64,000 bases of DNA, taken from Nonlabens arenilitoris. Lineage in GTDB: Bacteria; Bacteroidota; Bacteroidia; Flavobacteriales; Flavobacteriaceae. Below, one piece after another: positions 54,978 through 63,367 of this stretch. The stretch lies in the NCBI RefSeq assembly GCF_002954765.1, contig NZ_MTPW01000001.1, positions 1,439,501 to 1,503,500 on the forward strand. Reading direction: 5' to 3'. Both the position numbers and the translations under genes were made by a program. Numbering within the stretch: position 1 is the first letter of the stretch; each line of letters begins with the position of its first letter. The notes under the pieces were generated by a model that searched no databases, was not told where the DNA came from, and saw nothing but the letters and a program-made list of their open reading frames with translations.

Positions 54978-56111
54978 ATGATTATTAATCAGCATTTAAA
55001 AGTAAAAAATCAACCTTGGAAAAGTATAGGTGATCAAAAGACATTGAACAAGCCATTGGTTTTAGCTTTTGGAAATAGATTTCTACTAGAATCACCTACT
55101 ATTTTTAAAGAAGTACAATCAATGTATCCTGACGCTCATATTGTGCTAGGTTCTTCAAGTGGTGATATTATGGAAGATACTGTTAATGATGAATCAATTT
55201 CTTTAACAGCTATAGAGTTTGAGAAGAGCCGTTTTTCAATTAAAACCGCAAATGTTTTAAATGAGCAAAAAGATAGTTTTAAGACTGGTAAACATCTAAT
55301 CGAGCAATTTGATGCTGATGGCTTAAAACATGTTTTCATTGTATCCGAAGGAAGCTTTATTAATGGGACTCAACTTACACTAGGAATGAATTCTGTATAT
55401 GGAGATAAATTATTAATTACAGGTGGCTTATGTGCTGATGATGCTAGATTTGAAAAAACGATATGTGGATATAATTCCAATCCTAAATCTGGAGAAATAG
55501 TTGCTATAGGATTTTATGGTGAAAGTTTTGAAGCTACATTCTCAATACATGGAGGATGGATTCCTTTTGGGCCAGAAAGAATTGTTACTAAATCTAAAGG
55601 CAATATATTATACGAGTTAGATGATATGCCGGCACTAGATTTATATAAAAAATATTTAGGTGAAAAATCTAAAGAATTACCTGGAGCAGCTTTATTATAT
55701 CCACTTAATGTGAAAATTGAAAATCAAAATCAATCTATTGTAAGATCTATATTGAATATTGAAGAAGAGGAAAATGCTATGGTTTTAGCAGGTGATATTC
55801 CAGAAAATTCTAAAGTTCAGTTAATGATGACAAATGTTGATCAGATTGCAAATGCTGCCGAAAGAGCCGCTAGACAGGCAGATGATGTTAGAAAAAACAC
55901 TTCACAACTAGCTCTTTTAGTAAGTTGTATAGGTAGAAAGTTAGTCCTAGACCAAAGAGTTGAAGAAGAAATTGAAGAAGTACGTAATGTATTAGGTGAA
56001 GAGGTTGTGATATCTGGATTTTACTCTTATGGAGAGATTGCTCCTTTCCATGAAGAGATGAAGTGCCAGTTACATAATCAGACGATGACAATTACCCTAT
56101 TAAGCGAATAA
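54978..56111 (+). CDS. FIST-domain protein, candidate NosP nitric-oxide sensor
   Basis: The 377-residue protein has FIST_N (about 25-215; VLGSSSGDI, HGGWIPFGPERIVT) and FIST_C (about 220-375; GVISGFYSYGEIAPF-like end). Some FIST proteins are haem NO sensors called NosP and are encoded next to histidine kinases. His191 in SIHGGW is a possible haem ligand, not proven. It lies 3 bases after the PAS kinase and overlaps the next kinase gene by one base. Confidence 0.88.
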   Translation: MIINQHLKVKNQPWKSIGDQKTLNKPLVLAFGNRFLLESPTIFKEVQSMYPDAHIVLGSSSGDIMEDTVNDESISLTAIEFEKSRFSIKTANVLNEQKDSFKTGKHLIEQFDADGLKHVFIVSEGSFINGTQLTLGMNSVYGDKLLITGGLCADDARFEKTICGYNSNPKSGEIVAIGFYGESFEATFSIHGGWIPFGPERIVTKSKGNILYELDDMPALDLYKKYLGEKSKELPGAALLYPLNVKIENQNQSIVRSILNIEEEENAMVLAGDIPENSKVQLMMTNVDQIANAAERAARQADDVRKNTSQLALLVSCIGRKLVLDQRVEEEIEEVRNVLGEEVVISGFYSYGEIAPFHEEMKCQLHNQTMTITLLSE

Positions 56112-57163
56112 TGAACTCATTACTTAAACGTCAAATTAGGAAGTATTTAAGTGATGACCTCGCACAACATCCAGATCTTGTGCGATTATTTGACGCAATT
56201 AATAGTTCATATAATACACATGATGATCAATTTGCCATGCTACAAAGAGCAATGTCTATAAGTTCGCAAGAACTCTTTGAGGCAAATAAAGAATTGAAAG
56301 AAAGAGCAGAATCTCAGACCTTAGTAATAGACAAGCTTAATAATGTTATTCATACTTTAAAAAATTATGATTTAAAAGAAGAAGGTCATTCAAGCGATGA
56401 TACCTCTGATAGCTTTGGCTTAGTAGATTTAATAGATAGACAAACTAAAGAAATACTAGCTTTTAATCAACAAAGAGAAGAATTGTTAAGTGAACTATCA
56501 CATCAAAATCAAGAGCTAAGCGATTATGCACACATGGTTTCTCATGATTTAAAATCTCCTTTGCGCAGTATTGATGCCTTAGCATCTTGGATTAGTGAAG
56601 ATTATTCAAGCGCACTTGACAAGAAAGGAGTAGAGAATCTTGATTTGATTAGAAGTAATGTTCAGAAAATGGATACCTTAATTAATGGTATATTGGAATA
56701 TTCAACAATTGGAAAAACTAAACTGTTGTTATACGATGTTGATTTACAAATCTTAGTCAATACTATTCTTAGTATAGTTTTTGTTCCAGATCATGTTAAT
56801 ATTGTTATCTTAAATCCATTGCCAGTTGTACAAGGTGATAAATATAGATTACAACAATTGTTTCAAAACTTAATAGATAATGCCATTAAGTATAATGACA
56901 AAGAAAATGGCACGATAGAAATAAATGTTGAAGATTTATCCAGTCATTGGCAGTTTTCTATTAAAGATAATGGTTCAGGAATTGATAAGGCGTATTTTGA
57001 AAAGATTTTTAATGTTTTTCAAAAACTAGAAAATAATGTCAACTCATCTGGTATAGGACTATCAATAGTTAAAAAGGTAGTTGAATTATATCAGGGAGAA
57101 ATTTGGGTTGAATCTGAATTAAATCTAGGAACAACATTTTATTTTACTTTACCTAAGAAATAA
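56111..57163 (+). CDS. histidine kinase, FIST/NosP partner (NahK-like)
   Basis: A 350-residue soluble kinase. The N terminus (MNSLLKRQIRKYLSDDL, AISSYNTHDD, LQRAMSISSQELFEAN) is the segment found in kinases next to FIST genes. Then come a coiled coil, HisKA with YAHMVSHDLKSPLRSI (His145) and HATPase (NLIDNAIKY, DNGSGID, GIGLSIVKKVV). No PAS or TM. It overlaps the FIST gene start and the Hpt gene by one base each. Confidence 0.92.
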   Translation: MNSLLKRQIRKYLSDDLAQHPDLVRLFDAINSSYNTHDDQFAMLQRAMSISSQELFEANKELKERAESQTLVIDKLNNVIHTLKNYDLKEEGHSSDDTSDSFGLVDLIDRQTKEILAFNQQREELLSELSHQNQELSDYAHMVSHDLKSPLRSIDALASWISEDYSSALDKKGVENLDLIRSNVQKMDTLINGILEYSTIGKTKLLLYDVDLQILVNTILSIVFVPDHVNIVILNPLPVVQGDKYRLQQLFQNLIDNAIKYNDKENGTIEINVEDLSSHWQFSIKDNGSGIDKAYFEKIFNVFQKLENNVNSSGIGLSIVKKVVELYQGEIWVESELNLGTTFYFTLPKK

Positions 57164-57480
57164 TGGAATTACCGAATAGATCTTATATTGACAGTTTGTG
57201 TCGTGGAGATAAAGTCTTTGAAAAGAGATTGTTAAGTGTTATTAAAGCGGAATTTCCAGTAGAGAAAGATATTTATTATAAAGCACTTGCTGTTAAGAAT
57301 ATTGAAGAAATTGCCGAAGCAGTTCACAAATTAAAGCACAAAATAAGTATCTTGGGACTTGAGAAAGGATACGCACTGGCGGCACAATATGAAAATGATA
57401 TTCGTGATGATAAGTTTGATCTTGCTCAATCTTTTGAAGAGATCTTAGATAGTATGACAGAGTATCTTAAAACTTTATAG
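57163..57480 (+). CDS. Hpt phosphotransfer protein
   Basis: A 105-residue four-helix Hpt domain. His55 in AEAVHKLKHKISILG corresponds to the phosphorylated His of HxLKG motifs. It starts at the stop of the second kinase and precedes the LytTR regulator by 10 bases, so it likely shuttles phosphate from one or both kinases to a receiver. Confidence 0.9.
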   Translation: MELPNRSYIDSLCRGDKVFEKRLLSVIKAEFPVEKDIYYKALAVKNIEEIAEAVHKLKHKISILGLEKGYALAAQYENDIRDDKFDLAQSFEEILDSMTEYLKTL

Positions 57481-57490
57481 CAAGTAAAGA

Positions 57491-58198
57491 ATGAAATGCA
57501 TTATTATAGATGATGAAGCTACAGCTCGATTAATTATATCAAAGTATTGTGGTGATATGAAAGGCCTTAATGTATTAGAGGAATTCTCTAATGCAATAGA
57601 TGCAATGAAATATTTGAATCAAAACACCGTAGACTTAATCTTTCTTGATATTCATATGCCAGGCTTTAATGGTATAGATTTTATACAAACGATTAAGAAT
57701 CCGCCTAATGTTATTTTAACCACTTCTGATCCTAATTTTGCTATTGAAGCATTTGAATATGAGTGTATTGTCGATTATTTGATTAAACCAATTAATGAAG
57801 ATCGATTTGTAAAAGCGATTCATAAGGTATCTAAAAAAGTAAGTACAGCCAAAAAAGAAATAGCTTCTTCAACTAAAGAATCTAATGAAGATGTACTTTA
57901 TGTAAATATTGACAGACGTCTTATTAAAATTGATATGCCTAGCATCTATCTGGTAGAAGCAAAAGGTGATTATATCATGATTAAAACAGAAACAAAAAAC
58001 TATATTGTTCACTCCACGCTTAAAAAAATAGAGGATAAGTTACCAGATCATACTTTTCTTAAAGTACATCGCTCTTATGTGATTAACGTTAGTAAGATTA
58101 TAGATATTGAGGATAATTGTGTTTTAATTAAAAAGGACATCATTCCAGTAAGTAGATCTAATCGCCCTATTTTAATGAAACGTTTGAATTTGCTGTAG
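57491..58198 (+). CDS. LytTR-family response regulator
   Basis: A 235-residue regulator: receiver (Asp53 in LDIHMPGFNG, Thr-Ser in LTTSDPNF, Lys in LIKPINED) and C-terminal LytTR DNA-binding domain (VEAKGDYIMIKTETKNYIVH, then FLKVHRSYVINVSKI). It is the last gene of the phosphorelay and its only DNA-binding member. Direct repeats at three nearby promoters are probable targets. Confidence 0.95.
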   Translation: MKCIIIDDEATARLIISKYCGDMKGLNVLEEFSNAIDAMKYLNQNTVDLIFLDIHMPGFNGIDFIQTIKNPPNVILTTSDPNFAIEAFEYECIVDYLIKPINEDRFVKAIHKVSKKVSTAKKEIASSTKESNEDVLYVNIDRRLIKIDMPSIYLVEAKGDYIMIKTETKNYIVHSTLKKIEDKLPDHTFLKVHRSYVINVSKIIDIEDNCVLIKKDIIPVSRSNRPILMKRLNLL

Positions 58199-58229
58199 CG
58201 TCTTATCAACACTTATCTAAGTATAGATT

Positions 58230-58261
58230 CCATTCATCTACACTTCTCTTTGATTCATCGT
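58230..58261 (+). promoter_or_regulatory. candidate LytTR operator 2 (two direct repeats)
   Basis: CATTCATCTACACTT (from 58231) and GATTCATCGTTT (58252) are 21 bp apart. The second is 39 bp upstream of the -10 element TAGTTTTG (58291-58298). Confidence 0.65.
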
Positions 58262-58290
58262 TTTAAATTAAAACAGCCTTGAATCTCCTT

Positions 58291-58298
58291 TAGTTTTG
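58291..58298 (+). promoter_or_regulatory. -10 element of the DUF4114 gene
   Basis: TAGTTTTG matches TAnnTTTG, 24 bases before ATG 58323. No -33 TTG at the normal place, as expected for an activator-dependent promoter. Confidence 0.6.
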
Positions 58299-58322
58299 AC
58301 ATGAAATTAAACAATTGTCAAG

Positions 58323-60761
58323 ATGAAAAAATTATTACTCGGTGTCTTTTTTTTAGCTAATGTAGCTCTTAGTCAGAGCTATCAATATTTAGGCTCTTAT
58401 GATTCAATGGGAACTCCTCAATATTTAGTGAATCCTAGTGATGTAGTGGATACAGCTACAATGGATATGATTGGGTACTCTTTACCAGAAGGATATCCAG
58501 TGCCTATCTATAATCCACATTATATCACATCAGGATATGAAACTGATATAATTGTTGAAAGTCTAGCAGATGTTTGGGTCACTTTTGTGAGTGAAGGTGC
58601 TGGTTATAAAAACGTTTTAGGATTTTATACTTATGATATTACAAATCCACCAACGACAAGACCTACTGCCTCAGAAATTACTATCATATTCCCTAATGTA
58701 TCAGCATTATATAGCGGTGGTGGCTTACAAACTGGAGACAAAGTTAAAATAGGAACTTTTCCCGCTGGTACAGGTATAGGTTGGGTACTTCTAGCAAATG
58801 CATGGAATTCTACTACAGCAACCGTGGGAACAGCTCAATGGGACCTCTTTTCAAATCCTAGCTTCAACCCAGAATCACAGGCAGATTTGCAGTATCATAA
58901 TGTACTATTGCAAGATCCTGAAAACGAAAGAATAATTTTAGGTTTTGAAGATATTAGAAGAGATTACGGTTCTTGTGATAACGACTTTAATGATGCTATT
59001 TTTTATGTAACCGCAAATCCGTATACAGCACTTAAAACTTCTAATTATGCAGATATTAGTAAATCATCTACCGTAAGTTCTGGTAATACTGGTGGCCTAG
59101 AAAGCAATGGTGATCTAGCTAGCCTGATTGCAAAAAGAAATTTTGAACGAACAAAAAGAAACTTTATATCTACTAAAGAAACTCAAACTAAATTTAACCA
59201 GTCAGATGTGCGCTTAAAAACTGGTAATAATACAGCTCAATTAGATTCTTATCTACCTCTTACAGGTATGTATGGAACAGAGACAGCTTATGTTTCAACA
59301 CCACAAGACCTAATCAATGTTACTAATGCTACAGAGGTATTTTCAGTAGATTATTATGAACAAAATAATAGAATCGCTGCGGTATTAGCAACAGCCTCTA
59401 CAGGATCAATTTATGACCATTCCAAAGCAACTTGTGACCGGCTCAATAACTCTATACTTGAAGATGTGAGATCAGTTACCGTCAATGGTCATAAAATAAT
59501 AAGTTCAAAACTAGTTAGATCTTCTGGTGAGACTGAATATGCTCTAGGGTTTTCTGTAAAACTGGGTACAAATCAAAATGAGCTTTTCAGTTTTTGGGAA
59601 ATAGGACAATATCCAACAGGTAACTACTATAACTTTCAAATTTGGGGTAGTTCTTATTCTCAAGTATTTGCATTAACTAATAGTATTTTGGCAAATTTAA
59701 ATCAAGCAACACCGGTTATCAGTACACCAGTTGCAAATAATATTCCGCCAGTTTTTGTAAGCTCAGGCTATTACCAGAATGGACAGTTGCATCTAGAACT
59801 AACTAATAAGACCGGCGCAACTAGCCTTACCTTTAATGGCGATCTTGCAACTACAGAAGTTTCTGGACGCCAGGCGATCAGTCAATCTATTAATTTATCT
59901 GGTAATTTGCATGAGACGATAAGTATTCAGACTGGTAACTTATTTGACATAGGTTTTTCATTATCAGTAGCAAATCAACAACAAGACGCATTGTATCTAG
60001 CAGATGGTCCATGGGGAATGGACTACCTCACCGACTATGCTAGTGTTTCTAGTTTTAACGTTCAAAACGCACAGTCTAGCACAACAGGAAACGTTTATCA
60101 TATTGAGCGCAATCCATCTGTTCAAGGAACGGTAAAAGGTAACTTAAATCTATTCAGACATTTATTACCTGGTGAGCAAACACTTGATGTATCTTCTTAT
60201 ACGGCACTACAATTTGATATTATTAATGATCAACCTGTAGAAATTATTTTAGTGCCAGAGACATCAATTCCATGGAGTGATCGCTTTACATTTACTATAC
60301 CTGCAAACGCTTCTAGTACCACTTATGATATTGCGTTTGTCGATTTTGAAAACGCTAACGGTGTATCTTTTACACATACAGATATTAAGACTATCGTTTT
60401 CTCGATTATTAGTGATTATTCAAATACAATTCCTTTTTCTATCGATTTAAATGATGTCAGGCTAGGTGATTATCAATCTACACTAAGCATTGAAGATGAC
60501 ATAGACGAGGTGTTAACTCTCAATAATGCGCCTAATCCGTTTACAGGTTCAACGAACTTTCAATTACCGATTGAGAGCGCTGTAATTGAAATAAGTGTAT
60601 ATGATTTATATGGTCGCACAGTAGATCATAAAAGCATTAAGACTACAAATGGTAATATGGAGTTTGAATATCATTCTCCTGATCTTAAAACTGGCCTATA
60701 TCACTTTAATGTGATAACAGATCAAGGTAGGAAATTCACAGGTAAATTCTTGATTAATTAA
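58323..60761 (+). CDS. secreted DUF4114 protein with T9SS sorting domain
   Basis: The 812-residue protein has a signal peptide (ends NVALSQ), an N-terminal DUF4114 region (DVWVTFVSEGAGYKNVLGFY, GFEDIRRDYGSCDNDFNDAI at about 208-228), a long middle with LruC-like content, and a T9SS type A domain from about 733 (NAPNPFTGS, then VYDLYGRTV and GLYHFNVITDQG). It would be secreted to the surface. Its promoter carries candidate LytTR operator 2, so it is probably an output of the NO phosphorelay. Confidence 0.88.
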   Translation: MKKLLLGVFFLANVALSQSYQYLGSYDSMGTPQYLVNPSDVVDTATMDMIGYSLPEGYPVPIYNPHYITSGYETDIIVESLADVWVTFVSEGAGYKNVLGFYTYDITNPPTTRPTASEITIIFPNVSALYSGGGLQTGDKVKIGTFPAGTGIGWVLLANAWNSTTATVGTAQWDLFSNPSFNPESQADLQYHNVLLQDPENERIILGFEDIRRDYGSCDNDFNDAIFYVTANPYTALKTSNYADISKSSTVSSGNTGGLESNGDLASLIAKRNFERTKRNFISTKETQTKFNQSDVRLKTGNNTAQLDSYLPLTGMYGTETAYVSTPQDLINVTNATEVFSVDYYEQNNRIAAVLATASTGSIYDHSKATCDRLNNSILEDVRSVTVNGHKIISSKLVRSSGETEYALGFSVKLGTNQNELFSFWEIGQYPTGNYYNFQIWGSSYSQVFALTNSILANLNQATPVISTPVANNIPPVFVSSGYYQNGQLHLELTNKTGATSLTFNGDLATTEVSGRQAISQSINLSGNLHETISIQTGNLFDIGFSLSVANQQQDALYLADGPWGMDYLTDYASVSSFNVQNAQSSTTGNVYHIERNPSVQGTVKGNLNLFRHLLPGEQTLDVSSYTALQFDIINDQPVEIILVPETSIPWSDRFTFTIPANASSTTYDIAFVDFENANGVSFTHTDIKTIVFSIISDYSNTIPFSIDLNDVRLGDYQSTLSIEDDIDEVLTLNNAPNPFTGSTNFQLPIESAVIEISVYDLYGRTVDHKSIKTTNGNMEFEYHSPDLKTGLYHFNVITDQGRKFTGKFLIN

Positions 60762-60806
60762 ATATTATAGTAGAAAAGAGTAGGAGTAATTGGGTTGTTT
60801 TAATAC

Positions 60807-60820
60807 GCTTTCGCGAAAGC
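60807..60820. repeat. dispersed palindrome GCTTTCGCGAAAGC
   Basis: Exact copy between the convergent DUF4114 and YaiO genes, followed by GCCCTTTTTTT; it may work as the terminator for the former. Confidence 0.95.
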
Positions 60821-60839
60821 GTACTAAGACGCCCTTTTT

Positions 60840-62943
60840 TTATTCAACTCTTATTGTTTCAAATAAAGGCTTACTAGATAATAGCCATTTAAATTTAAAT
60901 CCAACCTCTGTAAATGTAAATCCAGCTGCTGTAGTAGATGCAATATTACTTTGCTGTCCATAAATATCAAGTGCTGTGCGATCTGAAAATTTATAGCCTA
61001 GGGATGCTTGTAATCGATAGGTAGATTGCCTACCGTTACTTTCTATAAATTGATAACCTGTTGCGGCGCTTAGATCATAATACCATTGATTTTTTTAATA
61101 CTATCTAGACTTCTATTAAGGTTAAAGAAAATTTCTACAGCATTAAACCTACTAGGACTGAAGTATACTGTAGGGACTTGATTCTCAAAAGTGATGTATT
61201 GATAGTTTAGTCCAGCTTTAAGTGATGGTTTTTTAAAAAATTATAATATAGAGATGTAAACAAAAGATTCCTTGAATTACCATCATTTTGAGATGTATAA
61301 AAATATTGAGTGAACCATCCTAGGTTAAAATTAGTACTCAAATTATAATTGACGTAAAAATTACTTTGTACTAGCTGACGCTCTAATAATGCGGTGTTAA
61401 AACTTTCTACATTTCTTTTAAATCCTATATCTATGGATTGTAGCTTTATATATTTAATTTGAAGAGAGATGTCAGTCGTTAATTCTTCATAGTTATTATT
61501 ATCTGCATTAATACTATTAATACCTGCGATTCCTTTTAGCTTTATATTGGGTAAAAACTCATAAGCTGCTCCTATTTGAAAAAGCTGTGTCATCGCTTGA
61601 GAAGAAAGTTGATCATTAAAAGTGTCTCTATAATTGTAGTTTCCTAAGAGGGAAAGTTTTGTGCTTACAGGTACGATAAGATTAACGTCTAGATTGTAAG
61701 CCTCGTTATCTCCATTATCAAAGCTATAACTAGGTTTAACTGTCGTTACCGGTGTAAATTGTTGATCTAGGGTTTTAATAAATTGAAGCGCATCTTTCTG
61801 GTCCTTATAAATCTCTAATGTCCTGTTAGCAGATGTATAAGCCGCTTTATAATTACCTATTGCTTTTTGAGCGTTAGACTTACCTAAGTTACCATCAAAA
61901 GAAGTGCTCTCTGTAGCAAGAATCTGATTATAATCGTTTATACTTTTCTTAAAATTACTTTTATAAATGTTTAAAGTAGCCCTTAATGCTAGCAACCAGT
62001 TCTCTGTACCAAAACGCTCTATTTGAGAATTTATTAAAGTTTCAGCTTCTTTATATTTACTATTCCATATAAGTGCTTGAATGTTGCGCTCGACGGATTG
62101 TTGCTCAATATTTTTAGGTGTAGTTGTATTTAAGGTAGACATCGCTTTTTCTGAGAATCGCAATGCTGTTTTTTCTTTTCCTTGTAAGTGCTGGACTAGG
62201 GATATACCGTTAAATGAAATAATACTGTCTGTTTTAGTCCTGTTAATTTTTTCATAGGTGATTAAAGCACTGTCTACTTGCGTAGCTATTAAATAGGTGT
62301 TTGCAAGAACCTGTAAAGTTTCTGTATCGTATTCTAGAAAAATTAAATTATCCTTTAAAAGTTGCACTGCTGGTTTAAAGTTTTGTGCTTGAACCAGTTG
62401 ATTAGAATAACCTAGGTTGATATATTTTTTTGATGTTAACGCATTAGGATTGCCTGGATCGATTACAAGTGCTCTGTTAATATAATCTTGAGCTTGTGGA
62501 TATTCTTTAAGGTTAGATAAGGTGTTAGCATATCCTAAAACTGCAGGAAAACTTTGATCGTTCTCTTTTAATAATCCTTGATAATAAGATTTTGCATCAA
62601 TATACTTTTTGTTCCACAAAAGAGATTCGGCATAGTTTAATTTGATTTCAAAATCTTGTGGATATTGCTCTAAAAGGCCTTCAAATATAGCTGTCGCTTC
62701 ATCGGGATTACCGCTTAATCCAGTAGCTCTTCCTAGACAAAGTTGAGCTGTTTTGTTATCTGGATAATCCTTAAGAATGTCTTTAAAAAAGGTTTTGGCC
62801 TCTTTAAAATCTCCCATTTCAAGTAGTTCAAAACCTGGGTTCATGTTCTGACTATAACTATAATGTGTAGCTAATAAGACGATGAGCGTTACAAAAGTCT
62901 TATTAAGTACTTTATGTAAATAAGGTTGAAAAGGTTTTATCAT
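60840..62943 (-). CDS. TPR and YaiO-type outer-membrane protein, two frameshifts
   Basis: The N-terminal part has a signal peptide (ends HYSYSQ), about 12 TPR-like helix pairs (DFKEAKTFFKDILKDYPDNK and so on) and from about 395 a beta-barrel. The first frame ends at 61207 (KNHHLKLD), but the barrel goes on in a second frame (KKPSLKAGLNYQYITFENQ to SIKK) and then a third (NQWYYDLSAATGYQFIES to ETIRVE, stop 60840-60842). One missing base at 61229-61240 and one at 61090-61096 explain both. The restored 701-residue protein resembles TPR proteins with a YaiO-like barrel used in polysaccharide export; the name is tentative. Confidence 0.8.
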
Positions 62944-62954
62944 AAGATATTATT

Positions 62955-62985
62955 CATTCGTCTACACTTAATTGCCGCTAAACGA
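62955..62985 (+). promoter_or_regulatory. candidate LytTR operator 3
   Basis: CATTCGTCTACACTT (62955-62969) is nearly identical to the first repeats of operators 1 and 2. The second repeat (62976-62985) is weak. A -10-like CATATTTG lies at 63016-63023, 61 bp from the site start, against 60 bp in operator 2. It faces the STAS gene and is also divergent from the YaiO gene. Confidence 0.55.
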
Positions 62986-63063
62986 AATATGCCGTTTTGA
63001 CCTCAAGTTCAGAGCCATATTTGCAATGTAATTAAAATCAGCTAACAATCTAAATATAAAATT

Positions 63064-63342
63064 ATGTCACTTACTATTAAAAGAACAGAAGGAGTATATC
63101 AATTATCAGGAGTGTTAAATGCTACCACATCTAATTGCTTAATCAATCATATTAATTTTCTCCTTAATGAAGAGGCAGAGGTTAATATTAATATTGATGG
63201 ATTACAATTAATAGATCAAAATGGTGTAGCAGCCTTTATGACTATAATGTCCTATTCTTTACGTCCAGATAAAAATATTTATATTTCTGGTAAAGGTTAT
63301 AAAGACATTTATAATGAATATAGATATAGATCAATAGCCTAA
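63064..63342 (+). CDS. STAS-domain protein without phosphorylatable Ser
   Basis: A 92-residue STAS protein of the anti-sigma-antagonist type (MSLTIKRTEGVYQLSGVLNA). The usual D-S-S-G-L motif around the phosphorylated Ser reads D51-Q-N-G-V, so control by a kinase of the SpoIIAB type is not likely here. It is 25 bases before the flippase gene, with which it may be co-transcribed. No partner kinase or sigma factor is seen. Confidence 0.8.
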   Translation: MSLTIKRTEGVYQLSGVLNATTSNCLINHINFLLNEEAEVNINIDGLQLIDQNGVAAFMTIMSYSLRPDKNIYISGKGYKDIYNEYRYRSIA

Positions 63343-63367
63343 TTCATTTGCCCTTTAAACTGAACTT

